64,000 nucleotides of DNA from Pontiella desulfatans (GTDB lineage: Bacteria; Verrucomicrobiota; Kiritimatiellia; Kiritimatiellales; Pontiellaceae), in contig NZ_CAAHFG010000004.1 in assembly GCF_900890425.1 (NCBI RefSeq), positions 552,798-616,797 on the forward strand, written 5' to 3'. Shown one piece after another: positions 36,516 through 45,615 of the stretch. The notes beneath the pieces are model-generated. The model was not told the DNA's origin. It saw nothing but the letters and a program-made list of their open reading frames with translations, and searched no databases. Made by a program: the position numbers and the translations under genes. Each line of letters opens with the position of its first letter. Within the stretch, counting starts at the first letter, position 1.

Positions 36516-37313
36516 ATGAAGAATAAACTGATAATGGCGGTGGCCATACTCGTGGCCGTCCTGGCTTTCCTGATGAACTGGAACTATCTGCGCAAGGAGC
36601 GCGACGCACTCTATGAAGGGGCCGTGAAGGTCAAGGTCATTGTTGCCAAGCGCGACCTGCCGGCCATGACGATGCTCGCCATCGAGGATCTGGCCCTGCG
36701 CGAGGAATTCAAGTCGGCGGTCGGACGCAACGCGTTCTACGAAGACGATCTCGATGCCCTGCTCGGCAAGAAACTGCTCTATCCCGTCAAGCGCTCCGAC
36801 CCGCTGCTGTGGTCGCAGGTCGATATGCCGCGCAAGCTCAAGAGCGGCCTTTCGCCGGTCATCGAAAAGGGCAAGCGCGCCATCTCGCTCTCCATCGCCG
36901 GGGCGCAGGCCGTCTCCGGCCTGGTGCAGCCGAACGACAACGTCGACATCATCGGCACCTTCACCTTCCCGTCGCGCACGAATCCGAAGGCGGTCGAGTC
37001 GGTCACGCTGACGCTGATGCAGAATGTTTCGGTCATCGCGACCGGCGCGCAGATCGCCGGGCAGGACAACCGGAACCGGCAGGGCGGGGGCGGCTACAGC
37101 ACCGTCACCTTCGCCGTCACGCCGCGCGAGGCCGAGCTGCTCGTCTTCGCCCAGCAGACCCGCGGACAGCTCTACCTCTCGCTGCGCAACCCCGAAGACC
37201 GCAACTATGAAACGGAGCTGCCCTCCGTCAACTTCGACTACATCGAATCCGTCCTCCAGGAGCTCAACGAAAAGCGCCAGAAGGAAATTTTAATGACCGA
37301 CCCAACCATCTGA
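36516..37313 (+). CDS. cpaB: Flp pilus assembly protein CpaB/RcpC
   Basis: 265 residues. One N-terminal membrane helix (LIMAVAILVAVLAFLMNWNYL) is followed by a SAF domain (VKVIVAKRDLPAMTMLAIEDLALRE, VGRNAF, LLYPVKRSDPLLWSQVD) and the CpaB C-terminal domain (GKRAISLSIAGAQAVSGLVQPNDNVDIIGTF, the standard CpaB signature). It works in the periplasm beside the secretin during pilus assembly. No secretin gene (cpaC/rcpA) follows; cpaF comes next after a palindromic repeat. Confidence 0.88.
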   Translation: MKNKLIMAVAILVAVLAFLMNWNYLRKERDALYEGAVKVKVIVAKRDLPAMTMLAIEDLALREEFKSAVGRNAFYEDDLDALLGKKLLYPVKRSDPLLWSQVDMPRKLKSGLSPVIEKGKRAISLSIAGAQAVSGLVQPNDNVDIIGTFTFPSRTNPKAVESVTLTLMQNVSVIATGAQIAGQDNRNRQGGGGYSTVTFAVTPREAELLVFAQQTRGQLYLSLRNPEDRNYETELPSVNFDYIESVLQELNEKRQKEILMTDPTI

Positions 37314-37314
37314 G

Positions 37315-37419
37315 GAATTAAGAATGAAGAATTCAGCATGTAGAATGAGGGGTCTGCCACAGCTTTCTGTTGCAAGGTCAGACGATTCATTCTTAATTCT
37401 GAAATCTTAATTCTTCATT
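37315..37419. repeat. AT-rich inverted repeat between cpaB and cpaF
   Basis: GAATTAAGAATGAA (37315-37328) is perfectly complementary to 37386-37399. A second partial copy of the right arm (TCTTAATTCTTCATT, 37405-37419) follows directly. Within the loop GTCTG and CAGAC also pair. It starts 2 nt after the cpaB stop and interrupts an otherwise tightly packed operon. Confidence 0.8.
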
Positions 37420-37428
37420 AACGAAACC

Positions 37429-39075
37429 ATGCTCCAGATCCATATTACCCACCCGCAGCGCGACTTTGAATCGATGGACGCCCCGTTCGGGGTCTACCTG
37501 ATCGGTTCCGATGCTTCGTGCCGCATTGTGCTCGACGACGGCAGCGTCGAAGAGGCGCACGCCGTGTTGACGCTGATGGAGGACGAGTCCTACATCGAAG
37601 ACCTGGTCTCGGCCGGGGTGTTCGTGGCCGGCGAGCAGGTGGGCACGCGCCAGCAAATCTTTGCCGGCATGCCGATCCAGATCGGGAACTATACCCTGAT
37701 GTTCGGCACCGAGGAGGAGCTGGCGGGCGCGGAGTCCACCCTCGATTCCAGCGCGGTTCCGGAAGTCTTCCGGCCCATGGTGGTGCCGCGCAAGGTTTCG
37801 CGCACGCAGGCCGTCAAGCAGCAGATCCATACCGAGCTGGTCGGCCGCCTCGACCTGAAGCGGCTGAGCATGAGCAAGCTGCAGAACAGCGAGCTGCAAG
37901 CCAAGATCGAGAAAACCCTCGGCGAGATCATCGAGGAAATCCGCGAGCGACTTCCGGAGGGCATCGATCCCAAGCGCCTCTCCAAGGAAATCTTCGACGA
38001 AGCCGTCGGCCTCGGGCCGCTGGAGGATCTGCTCGAAGACGAAACGATCACCGAAATCATGGTCAACGGCCCGGGGCAGGTCTATGTGGAGCGCGCCGGC
38101 AAGCTGATCCTGACCAACTGCAACTTCATCAACGACGCCTCCGTCAACTCGATCATCGAGCGTATTGTTTCGCCCATCGGCCGTCGCATCGACGAGAGCC
38201 AACCCTATGTGGACGCCCGCCTGGCCGACGGCTCGCGTGTGAACGCCGTCATCCATCCGCTGTCGCTCATCGGCCCATGCATCACCATCCGCAAGTTTTC
38301 CAAGGATCCGTTCTCGGTCGAGGACTTGATCGGCTTCGGGACGATGTCGCGCGCGACGGCCGATTTCCTGCGCTCGTGCGTGCTGTTGCGCAAGAACATC
38401 ATTGTTTCGGGCGGTACCGGTTCCGGTAAAACCACCCTGCTCAACGTGCTTTCGAGCTACCTGCCCGACGACGAGCGCATCCTCACGATCGAGGATGCCG
38501 CCGAGCTGCGGCTCACCCAGGACCACATCGTACGCCTCGAGGCGCGCCCCGCCAACATCGAGGGACGCGGCGCGGTGACCATCCGCGACCTCGTGCGCAA
38601 CGCGCTGCGCATGCGGCCCGACCGCATCGTGGTCGGCGAGTGCCGCGGCGCCGAGGCGCTCGACATGCTGCAAGCCATGAACACCGGCCACGAAGGCTCG
38701 CTCACCACCATCCACGCCAACTCGCCGCGCGATACGCTCGCGCGTCTCGAAACCATGGTGCTGATGGCCGGGATGGATCTGCCGGTGCGCGCCATCCGCG
38801 AGCAGGTCGGTTCGGCCGTGCATATCATTTGCCAGATTTCGCGCTTCAGCGACGGCACCCGCAAGGTCAGCAAGATCACCGAGGTTTCCGGGATGGAGCA
38901 GGACCGCATCACGCTGCAGGACCTGTTCGAGTTCAAGCAGTCCGGGGTCGATACCAAGGGCAAGGTGCTGGGCGAACTGGTGCCGACCGGTGCGGTGCCG
39001 ACCTTCATCGAGGATATCGGCAAGCACGGCATCACGTTCGACCGTTCCATCTTCAACACGAATGTGGGGGGCTAA
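37429..39075 (+). CDS. cpaF: CpaF/TadA secretion ATPase with N-terminal FHA-like domain
   Basis: 548 residues. Residues about 1-105 are FHA-like ([27 protein letters not shown], then [15 protein letters not shown]), a phosphothreonine-binding fold not found in classical CpaF. From about 130 on it is the CpaF ATPase: [16 protein letters not shown], Walker [10 protein letters not shown] (Lys334), the Asp box, Walker B region [43 protein letters not shown]. It powers Flp pilin polymerisation at the inner membrane. FHA fusion suggests control by Ser/Thr phosphorylation, a feature also hinted by the FHA protein downstream. tadB starts 3 nt after the stop. Confidence 0.93.
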   Translation: MLQIHITHPQRDFESMDAPFGVYLIGSDASCRIVLDDGSVEEAHAVLTLMEDESYIEDLVSAGVFVAGEQVGTRQQIFAGMPIQIGNYTLMFGTEEELAGAESTLDSSAVPEVFRPMVVPRKVSRTQAVKQQIHTELVGRLDLKRLSMSKLQNSELQAKIEKTLGEIIEEIRERLPEGIDPKRLSKEIFDEAVGLGPLEDLLEDETITEIMVNGPGQVYVERAGKLILTNCNFINDASVNSIIERIVSPIGRRIDESQPYVDARLADGSRVNAVIHPLSLIGPCITIRKFSKDPFSVEDLIGFGTMSRATADFLRSCVLLRKNIIVSGGTGSGKTTLLNVLSSYLPDDERILTIEDAAELRLTQDHIVRLEARPANIEGRGAVTIRDLVRNALRMRPDRIVVGECRGAEALDMLQAMNTGHEGSLTTIHANSPRDTLARLETMVLMAGMDLPVRAIREQVGSAVHIICQISRFSDGTRKVSKITEVSGMEQDRITLQDLFEFKQSGVDTKGKVLGELVPTGAVPTFIEDIGKHGITFDRSIFNTNVGG

Positions 39076-39078
39076 CCG

Positions 39079-39954
39079 ATGTTCTGGCTGGTTCCAACCC
39101 TCTTCGCCCTCTGCACCTTCCTGCTGGTCTATGCCCTGCTCAATTCGTTGCGCGAGGCCGAGGAGTCGTATGTCAGTGAATACACGGCCGACACCGCCCG
39201 CCAGTTCGAGGATCTCTTCCTTTTCATTCCGCCGGAGCAGATCCTGCGGCTCACGCACATTGCGGCGTCGATCGCCTTCCTGATGGTGTTCATGATGGCC
39301 GGCAACCTGGCCTCGCTCCTGGGCGTTGTCCGCGGTGGATTCGCCGGGCTCATGGCCGGCGGATTGGTCTACCTGGTTCCGCGCTTCATCCTGCGCATCA
39401 TGAAGCGCCGCCGCGTCGAGCGCTTCAACCTGCAGCTGGCCGGCGCGATGGACGGCATGAGCAACGCGCTCAAGGCCGGCTTCAGCATCCAGCAGGCGTT
39501 CGACACCGTGGTGGAAGAGGGCGAAAACCCGATTGCGCAGGAGTTCGCCATGTTCCTCCAGCAGCTGCGCGTCGGCATGACCTTCGAAGAGGCGCTGGCC
39601 GACATGGACAAGCGCATGGGCTCCGAAGACCTCACGCTCATGATCCAGTCGATCGAGATTGCCCGCCAGACCGGCGGCAACCTGACCGAGGTGTTCGACC
39701 GTATTTCCGAAACCATCCGCGAGCGCCGTCGCATCGAAGGCAAGATCAAGTCGCTCACCGCGCAGGGCCGCATCCAGGGCCGCGTCGTCAGCGCCATGCC
39801 GCTGGTGCTGGGCATCGGCCTCTATTTTATCGACCAGCAAATGATGATGGCCTTCTTCCGTTCAACGGCGGGTATCATGGTGTTGGGCATTGTTGTGATT
39901 CTTGAAATTCTGGGAGCCGTTTTCATCCACAAGATCGTGGATATCGACGTTTAG
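39079..39954 (+). CDS. tadB: Tad pilus inner-membrane platform protein TadB
   Basis: 291 residues. Two N-terminal membrane segments (39079-39140; IAASIAFLMVFMMAGNLASLLGVV), then the type II secretion F domain: FNLQLAGAMDGMSNALKAGFSIQQAFDTVVEEGENPIAQEF and RQTGGNLTEVFDRISETIRERRRIEGKIKSLTAQGRIQG, then two C-terminal helices. TadB and TadC form the platform on which the ATPase acts. It follows cpaF by 3 nt and precedes tadC by 6 nt, so all are cotranscribed. Confidence 0.9.
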   Translation: MFWLVPTLFALCTFLLVYALLNSLREAEESYVSEYTADTARQFEDLFLFIPPEQILRLTHIAASIAFLMVFMMAGNLASLLGVVRGGFAGLMAGGLVYLVPRFILRIMKRRRVERFNLQLAGAMDGMSNALKAGFSIQQAFDTVVEEGENPIAQEFAMFLQQLRVGMTFEEALADMDKRMGSEDLTLMIQSIEIARQTGGNLTEVFDRISETIRERRRIEGKIKSLTAQGRIQGRVVSAMPLVLGIGLYFIDQQMMMAFFRSTAGIMVLGIVVILEILGAVFIHKIVDIDV

Positions 39955-39960
39955 GGAACT

Positions 39961-40890
39961 ATGGATTGGGAAATCATACTCAGTAGTTTAATGCTGTTCA
40001 TCGCGGCGATGGTCTTCATGGCCGCGGTGGCGCGCGCCGCCAAGCACGTGAGCTACGTCACGCTGGCCGATGGCCGCCGGCAGGAGCGCAGCCTGCCGAT
40101 GTCGATCCGCATGATGCTGCCGTTCTGCATCTTCATCCCGCGCGCCTTCACCGACCTGCATGCGTTCGAGGATAGCCGCCAGCGCATCAACCGCCGCCTG
40201 GTTTCGGGCGGCTACGAGGGGCTCATCCAACCGCATGAAATCATTGCGATGCGGTTGCTGATGCCGTTGGGGCTGGGCCTGCTGGTTTGCGTGTTGCTCC
40301 ACTTTTCGTTCCCCCACATGCCCGCCACCATCGGGCAGGGGCTGGCCGAGCGCCAATACATCCTCTTCGCGATCATCCTCATCCTGTTCGGTTTCCTGCC
40401 CGACACCTGGCTGAAGAAATCCGTTCGGCGCCGGCATAGGAGCATCGAGCGTTCCCTGCCGTTCGTGCTCGACCTGCTGACCCTCTCCGTCGAATCCGGC
40501 CTCGACTTCATGAGCGGCATCCACCGCATCATCGAGCATCGCGAAATCGATCCGCTCGGCGAGGAGCTCATCCGCGTCTTCCGCGAAATCCAGGTGGGCC
40601 GCACCCGCAAGGAGGCGCTCAAAAACCTGGCGACCCGCGTCGACCACGTTGATATCCGCGCGGTCACCAGCGCCCTGCTGCAGGCCGACGAGCTGGGCAC
40701 CGGCATTGGCCACGCCCTGCGCATCCAGGCCGACCAAATTCGCACAAAGCGCTTCCAGCGCGCGGAAAAAGCGGGCAACGAGGCTCCGGTCAAACTGCTG
40801 TTCCCGCTCACGGCTTTCATTTTTCCGGCGGTGTTCCTCGTCTTGCTCGGACCCGTTATTTTACAGATGCTGCAGCGCGGTGGATTTTAG
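39961..40890 (+). CDS. tadC: Tad pilus inner-membrane platform protein TadC
   Basis: 309 residues. An N-terminal membrane helix, two more near residues 90-140, an F domain (RSIERSLPFVLDLLTLSVESGLDFMSGIHRIIE, EIQVGRTRKEALKNLATRVDHVDIRAVTSALLQADELGTGIG) and a C-terminal helix (LFPLTAFIFPAVFLVLLGPVIL). The pattern LDLLTLSVESGLDF and ALLQADELGTGIG identifies TadC rather than TadB. Start ATG follows tadB by 6 nt. Confidence 0.9.
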   Translation: MDWEIILSSLMLFIAAMVFMAAVARAAKHVSYVTLADGRRQERSLPMSIRMMLPFCIFIPRAFTDLHAFEDSRQRINRRLVSGGYEGLIQPHEIIAMRLLMPLGLGLLVCVLLHFSFPHMPATIGQGLAERQYILFAIILILFGFLPDTWLKKSVRRRHRSIERSLPFVLDLLTLSVESGLDFMSGIHRIIEHREIDPLGEELIRVFREIQVGRTRKEALKNLATRVDHVDIRAVTSALLQADELGTGIGHALRIQADQIRTKRFQRAEKAGNEAPVKLLFPLTAFIFPAVFLVLLGPVILQMLQRGGF

Positions 40891-40922
40891 GCACCACCAA
40901 AAATTCGAAAATAGGACAAGCT

Positions 40923-42227
40923 ATGTCACATCTAATCATCGAACAAGGCAAGGAGGTCGGCAGGGAAATCACCGTGCCTCCTTCCGGTATGAAGTTTGGC
41001 CGGTCTCCGGCCAACGACCTCGTACTTGACGACGAAGCCGTCATGCTGTTCCAGGGGCGCTTCTTCTTCAAGTCCGACGGGACGCTCTGGGTCACCGACT
41101 TCAGCGCGGCGGAAAAGACGACGGTCGGCGGCGAGCCGATCGACGAGTATGCCCTGAGCGTGGGCGAGCTGGTCGAGGTGGGCGCCACCGCCTTCCGGAT
41201 CATCGCAACGAACCAGGAAGCCGAACCCGCCGCGAAGCCGGCCGCGCCGGAGCCGGCCGACGACGAAATCGATCTGGGGTTCAAGCCCGCCTCCAAGCCC
41301 AAGGGCGGGGGGGGCAAGGCCGAGCGCACGAAAAAGCAGTCGCTCATCCACCGCGTGCTCCAGGTTTTGATCGTGATGCTGGTGCTGCTGGTGATCGCGG
41401 TTGCCGCGCCGGAGCTGATGAAGCTCAACAGCAAGGCCGCCCCGGCCGAGGAACAGCAAAAATCGCTCTCCTTCACCTACGAGTGCGTGCGCGGAAGCTA
41501 TAAGAATATTTTCCGCTACTACCTCGAGCTGACGCCGGATGGAATGGCCTCCGTTCAGATCGACGACCTGCGCAACCGCCATATTGAAAAGTTCGTCGAG
41601 GTGTCGCCCGAGGCGCTCGAAACCCTCTCCCGCCGGCTGGCCGGCAGCGGATTCTTCGATATCGAACGCGACTACGTGATCGATGCGCCGAACGCCTACG
41701 AATACTACGATGTCGCCATCTACCGCAACGGGCGCTTCAACCAGGTGCGTGTGCTGAACAAGGAACGCCCGAAGGATTTCGACCATACGGTCACCATCCT
41801 CGAAGATTTCGTTTTCAGCGAACTCGACGTCCCGTTCACGCTGCTGGAGGACGAAGAGACGCTGATGCGCCTGGCGGCCGAGGCCTACAAGCTTGGCGAG
41901 GCGCGCTTTACCGAGCGCGATGTCCGGCCGGGCAACCTGGCGCAGGCGGTCAAGCACTACAAGGAATCGATGGTCTATCTCGAAACCCTCGAACCCAAGC
42001 CCGAACTCTACACCCGGGCCAAGCAGGGCATGGAACAGGCGGCCGCCGAGCAGGACGGCCGATATAAGGATTATAAATTCAACGCCGACCGCGCCATGCG
42101 GCTGGGCGACTGGCGCGAGGCCGAAAAGCAGCTCCGCATGCTCGCCGAGCTGATTCCCGACCGCAACGACGAGCGCTATGAAACCATCAGCTCCAAGCAG
42201 CTGGAAGTGGAGGAACACCTGCGATGA
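40923..42227 (+). CDS. FHA-domain membrane protein of the Tad locus
   Basis: 434 residues. Residues about 15-95: FHA domain (MKFGRSPANDLVLDDEAVMLFQGRFFF, with Gly-Arg-Ser as the phosphopeptide-binding signature). Residues 100-145: Ala/Pro/Lys linker. Residues about 148-165: one membrane helix (VLQVLIVMLVLLVIAVAAP). The external part has a beta-rich domain (YYLELTPDGMASVQIDDLRN) and C-terminal TPR-like helices (LAQAVKHYKESMVYLETLEP, DWREAEKQLRMLAELIPD). Thus a cytoplasmic phosphothreonine reader is joined to a periplasmic repeat domain. It may link phosphorylation to pilus assembly; inference. It overlaps the next gene by 4 nt (ATGA). Confidence 0.8.
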   Translation: MSHLIIEQGKEVGREITVPPSGMKFGRSPANDLVLDDEAVMLFQGRFFFKSDGTLWVTDFSAAEKTTVGGEPIDEYALSVGELVEVGATAFRIIATNQEAEPAAKPAAPEPADDEIDLGFKPASKPKGGGGKAERTKKQSLIHRVLQVLIVMLVLLVIAVAAPELMKLNSKAAPAEEQQKSLSFTYECVRGSYKNIFRYYLELTPDGMASVQIDDLRNRHIEKFVEVSPEALETLSRRLAGSGFFDIERDYVIDAPNAYEYYDVAIYRNGRFNQVRVLNKERPKDFDHTVTILEDFVFSELDVPFTLLEDEETLMRLAAEAYKLGEARFTERDVRPGNLAQAVKHYKESMVYLETLEPKPELYTRAKQGMEQAAAEQDGRYKDYKFNADRAMRLGDWREAEKQLRMLAELIPDRNDERYETISSKQLEVEEHLR

Positions 42228-43402
42228 GGGCTTTAATGAATCTACTACGGAACGGACTGTTCGCGGCGCTGGCCGCACTGCTGTTGGCCGGGTGCGACCT
42301 GGGCGCCGGCAAGGGCGGCGAAATCCATGTGGGCTCGGCCCCGGAAGGCGCCGAGATCTATCTGAACGGAACCAAGGCCGGGGAAACCCCGAAGCGGATC
42401 GTCCATCTCGCGCCCGGCGCCTATACCGTCGAGCTGCGCAAGCAAGGCTATGAACGCGCCTACCAAACCATCGCCCTGCTCGAAGGCCGCGAAGTCGATA
42501 TGGACCTGGAGCTGAAGCAGATCGTTGGTCTTTTGCTGGTCACCTCCGATCCCGCCGGTTCCGAGGTCGTCATCGACCACGAGGTCAAGGGCACCACGCC
42601 GGCGCTGATCACCGAGCTGCCGCTGGGGGAATACCCGGTGGTGGTGCGTACCGCCGGGTTGCCGGAGCGCAAGGCGACCGTCGTCCTGGCGGATCGCAAG
42701 CCGGTCAAGCTCGAGGTTAAGCATGCGCCGCGCGTGGCCGTCAACAGCTATCCGCCCGGTGCGGAAATCCTGGTGGATGGCGAGCTGAAGGGCATTGCGC
42801 CGCTGGTGCTTGAAGATGTTCCGACCGGATCGCACCAGCTACTGGCCCAGCTCGACCAGTACGATAGCCAGGAGCAATCCATCCTGTTGATGCCGGGCCT
42901 GAACGACGCCGTTGAGTTCAACCTCGAAAAGAACAGCGGCACGTTGCTGATCGACACGGAACCGGCGCAGGTGCAGGTGTATGTGAACGGAACCCTGTTC
43001 GCCACCACCCAGCCGAAGGAAGGGGCCGACTCGATTTCCCAGCCGCTGCGCATCGCGCTCAAAGCCGGCATCGACCACAAGATCCAGCTGGTGCGCGAGG
43101 GCTACACCTCCACCTCGCTCACGGTGCAGACCGCCGTCGACCAGGTGGTTACGCAGCACAAGATGCTGCGCCGCATCTTTGTCTACGACACGCGCATCAC
43201 GACCAAGGAGGAAGTGATCGACTGCCGCCTGGAATACAAGCTGCCGAACGGGAACTATTATTACGAGCGCTATCCCGGCGTCTACAACACCGCCAAGGCC
43301 GCCAACATCCTCAATGTCGAAAAGATCACGCTGGACGACGACCGCAACGAAGCGGCCCGCCGCCTGATCGAGCAGAGCAAGCAGTCGATGGAAGGGTTGT
43401 AG
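42224..43402 (+). CDS. PEGA-domain lipoprotein
   Basis: 392 residues. A lipobox (ALLLAGCDLG) predicts a lipoprotein. At least four PEGA repeats follow (VGSAPEGAEIYLNGTKAGETP, SDPAGSEVVIDHEVKGTTP, SYPPGAEILVDGELKGIAP, TEPAQVQVYVNGTLFATTQ). PEGA modules are beta-sandwich surface domains of unclear binding. A C-terminal 100-residue segment (YKLPNGNYYYERYPGVYNTAKAAN) is not PEGA. It is translationally coupled to the FHA protein and ends the locus before a strong terminator, so it probably takes part in pilus anchoring or assembly outside the inner membrane. Confidence 0.85.
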   Translation: MRALMNLLRNGLFAALAALLLAGCDLGAGKGGEIHVGSAPEGAEIYLNGTKAGETPKRIVHLAPGAYTVELRKQGYERAYQTIALLEGREVDMDLELKQIVGLLLVTSDPAGSEVVIDHEVKGTTPALITELPLGEYPVVVRTAGLPERKATVVLADRKPVKLEVKHAPRVAVNSYPPGAEILVDGELKGIAPLVLEDVPTGSHQLLAQLDQYDSQEQSILLMPGLNDAVEFNLEKNSGTLLIDTEPAQVQVYVNGTLFATTQPKEGADSISQPLRIALKAGIDHKIQLVREGYTSTSLTVQTAVDQVVTQHKMLRRIFVYDTRITTKEEVIDCRLEYKLPNGNYYYERYPGVYNTAKAANILNVEKITLDDDRNEAARRLIEQSKQSMEGL

Positions 43403-43413
43403 CCACTTCAAGG

Positions 43414-43439
43414 GGGCAGGCGGGTCGCCTGCCCTTTTT
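43414..43439 (+). terminator. Strong intrinsic terminator of the Tad locus
   Basis: A perfect GC-rich 9-bp stem (GGGCAGGCG and CGCCTGCCC) with a 3-nt loop, directly followed by TTTTT, lies 11 nt after the PEGA lipoprotein stop. Confidence 0.93.
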
Positions 43440-43585
43440 GCTTTAAAGAATACTTGCGGGGAGTTGGATGATGTTGTCGGTCAGCATGCGTACATCGTCG
43501 GCGTACATAGCAATCAACTGACACGGAGAATACCCGACAGGGAATAGGCCCTTCCCCGAAGGGCAGGAACAACATGTTGTTCGGC

Positions 43586-43650
43586 GTAGCGCGGATATCC
43601 GATCCGCGTTTCCGGGGCAGCGGGAACTCGCATCGGATATGCGAGCTACG
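43586..43650. repeat. REP-like double-hairpin repeat, copy 2
   Basis: GTAGC, hairpin GCGGATATCCGATCCGC, an 18-nt spacer, hairpin CTCGCATCGGATATGCGAG, and GCTAC overlapping the last hairpin. The outer arms are also complementary to each other with a few mismatches, so the whole can fold as one long stem or two short ones. It matches the copy at 24264-24324. The surrounding 43440-43666 holds no gene I can support. Confidence 0.82.
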
Positions 43651-43666
43651 GGTTGGCATCCCTGCC

Positions 43667-44020
43667 CTAGTCGGAGTCCGTTTCCAGCCGGAGGCGGTTG
43701 CCTTCCCGAATGGTTTCGAGCACCCCGCTGGCGGTTTCGAGCACGCAGTGGGTTTTGCGCGGCGCAAACGCGAGCTGCCAGGGGCGCAGGTTGCGCGCAA
43801 CCTTGAGCACCCGCATTTCCTGGTCCAGGAAGGCGGCATCGATCGGGAAGCGCATGAACCACATGTGGATGCTGCGGCAGGGGCGCAGCAGCATACCGGT
43901 ATCCGCCGGCAACGAAGCCCGTCCCAGCAGACCGCGCATCAAGGCGGGGGTTGATTCCGCAAGAATCAGCTTTTCCACCAGAATGGCATCGCTCCCATCG
44001 TTTATCAAAATGCGTGACAT
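43667..44020 (-). CDS. DUF192 family protein
   Basis: 117 residues from ATG 44020 (MSRILINDGSDAILVEKLIL); the frame is open further upstream but would run into yicC. DUF192 motif: A-x-T-x-x-x-MRGLLGRASLPADTGMLLRPCRSIHMWFMRFPIDAAFLDQEMRVLKV, then RPWQLAFAPRKTHCVLETASGVLE. The family is a small beta-barrel of unknown role, often exported; here no signal peptide is visible. It is divergent from yicC, 51 bp apart. Confidence 0.85.
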   Translation of the reverse strand: MSRILINDGSDAILVEKLILAESTPALMRGLLGRASLPADTGMLLRPCRSIHMWFMRFPIDAAFLDQEMRVLKVARNLRPWQLAFAPRKTHCVLETASGVLETIREGNRLRLETDSD

Positions 44021-44071
44021 GGCCCATAAAATCCTAAATTCTGCCCATTCATTCAAGTTTAAGGAACAATT

Positions 44072-44953
44072 ATGGCATTGAAGAGCATGACAGGTTTTGG
44101 CGAAGGGCAGGCTTCGGCGTCCGGTATCCGCGTGACGGTCGAGGTGAGCTCCGTCAACCGCAAGCAGCTGGACATCAACGTCAACCTGCCGCGCAACCTC
44201 GTCACGCTCGATGCGCAGGTGCAAAAGCTGGTGCGCGCCGAATTTTCGCGCGGGCGGGTCTCCGGCATTGTCCGGGTGGAGGCCGCCGACGGTTCGACCG
44301 GCGCGGTGAAGATCGACGCCAAGCTGGCCAGCCAATATGTGGAAGGCATCCGCAAGACCGCCAGCAAGCTCAAGCTTTCCGACGATCTCGGCGCCGAAAC
44401 CATTGCGCGGTTGCCGGGGGTGGTTTCGGTCGAGCAGGAAAACCTCGATGCCGACCACGCGTCGGCCGTGCTCGATCTGGCCATGGCCCAGGCGCTCAAG
44501 GGCCTGGCCAAAATGCGCGCCACCGAAGGCAAGGCGCTCGAGAAGGATTTACGCGATCGCCTCGCCATGTTGGAGGAGATGAAGAAGGCCATCGGCAAGC
44601 TGTCGCCGACCGTGGTCGCCGCCTATCGCGAAAAACTCTTCCAGCGCCTGGAGGAGGCCGGGCTGGAGGAGATCGCCTCCGACGAGCGGATCGTCAAGGA
44701 GATCGCCCTTTTCGCCGACCGCTGCGACATCAGCGAAGAACTCACCCGTTTGAAAAGCCACCTGGCGCAGGCGCGCAAGCTGTTGCGCTCCACCGAGCCG
44801 GTCGGGCGCACGCTTGACTTCCTTTGCCAGGAACTGTTCCGCGAAATCAACACCGTGGGCTCCAAGGCCAACGAAGTGGAGATCACCCGCCTGGTGGTGA
44901 ACTTCAAGACCGAACTTGAGCGGATCCGCGAGCAAGTTCAGAACATCGAGTAG
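44072..44953 (+). CDS. yicC: YicC family endoribonuclease
   Basis: 293 residues, the full family length. N-terminal LKSMTGFGEGQASASGIRVTVEVSSVNRKQLDINVNLPRNL and C-terminal EIALFADRCDISEELTRLKSHLAQARKLL, GRTLDFLCQELFREINTVGSKANEVEITRLVVNFKTELERIREQVQNIE are diagnostic. E. coli YicC has been shown to act in RNA turnover. The gene sits directly before gmk, an arrangement very common in bacteria. Confidence 0.95.
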   Translation: MALKSMTGFGEGQASASGIRVTVEVSSVNRKQLDINVNLPRNLVTLDAQVQKLVRAEFSRGRVSGIVRVEAADGSTGAVKIDAKLASQYVEGIRKTASKLKLSDDLGAETIARLPGVVSVEQENLDADHASAVLDLAMAQALKGLAKMRATEGKALEKDLRDRLAMLEEMKKAIGKLSPTVVAAYREKLFQRLEEAGLEEIASDERIVKEIALFADRCDISEELTRLKSHLAQARKLLRSTEPVGRTLDFLCQELFREINTVGSKANEVEITRLVVNFKTELERIREQVQNIE

Positions 44954-45009
44954 GAAAGAAGATCGAAGTGGAAAACTCCCAGCATCATTTAATTGAAGAA
45001 AATCCCGCC

Positions 45010-45615
45010 ATGCCCCGTCCATCGCGCCCCCTGATGATTGTGGTTTCCGCCCCGTCGGGGGCCGGCAAGAGCACGCTTTGCAACCGGTTGGTGGATGAAT
45101 TCCCCTCGGTCAAATATTCCGTCTCCTGCACCACCCGCGAGCCTCGCGGCGAGGAAAAGGATGGCGAACACTATTATTTCCTGTCGAAGAAGGAATTCAA
45201 GGAGCGCATCAAGAACGGCGAGTTCCTGGAATATGCCAAGGTGCACGGCAATTATTACGGTACGCTCGAAGACACCGTGCTCTATGCCATGGAAGAGGGG
45301 AGCCATGTGCTGCTCGACATCGATGTGCAGGGGGCCAAGCAGATCCGCGAATCGCTCGTGCGCCTCGACCTGCGTCATCCCATCCGCCGCGGCTTCACCG
45401 ATATTTTCATCTCCCCGCCTTCCATGGAAGAGCTCGAAAAACGCCTGCGCGGTCGCGGGACCGACGAGGAAAAGGTGATCCAGAAACGGCTGGAAAACGC
45501 GGCGGCCGAGCTGGCCTGCCGCACCGAGTATTCCTTCCAGATCGTCAACGACGATCTCGAAAAGGCCTACCGCGAACTCAAGACCGTCATCCTCTCCGGC
45601 ATCGGGCTTGGATAG
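45010..45615 (+). CDS. gmk: Guanylate kinase
   Basis: 201 residues from ATG 45010 (MPRPSRPLMIVVSAPSGAGKST); a GTG at 44968, 15 nt after yicC, would add 14 residues not found in the family. It phosphorylates GMP to GDP. P-loop SAPSGAGKST; GMP-binding SCTTREPRGEEKDGEHYYFLSKKEF and FLEYAKVHGNYYGT; VLLDIDVQGAKQIR; lid RLRGRGTDEEKVIQKRLENA. It belongs to the yicC operon. Confidence 0.94.
   Translation: MPRPSRPLMIVVSAPSGAGKSTLCNRLVDEFPSVKYSVSCTTREPRGEEKDGEHYYFLSKKEFKERIKNGEFLEYAKVHGNYYGTLEDTVLYAMEEGSHVLLDIDVQGAKQIRESLVRLDLRHPIRRGFTDIFISPPSMEELEKRLRGRGTDEEKVIQKRLENAAAELACRTEYSFQIVNDDLEKAYRELKTVILSGIGLG

Noticed and set aside
37393-39840. 815-codon open frame antisense to cpaF and tadB
   Set aside because: Same shadow effect; it covers two clear genes and has no recognisable motif.
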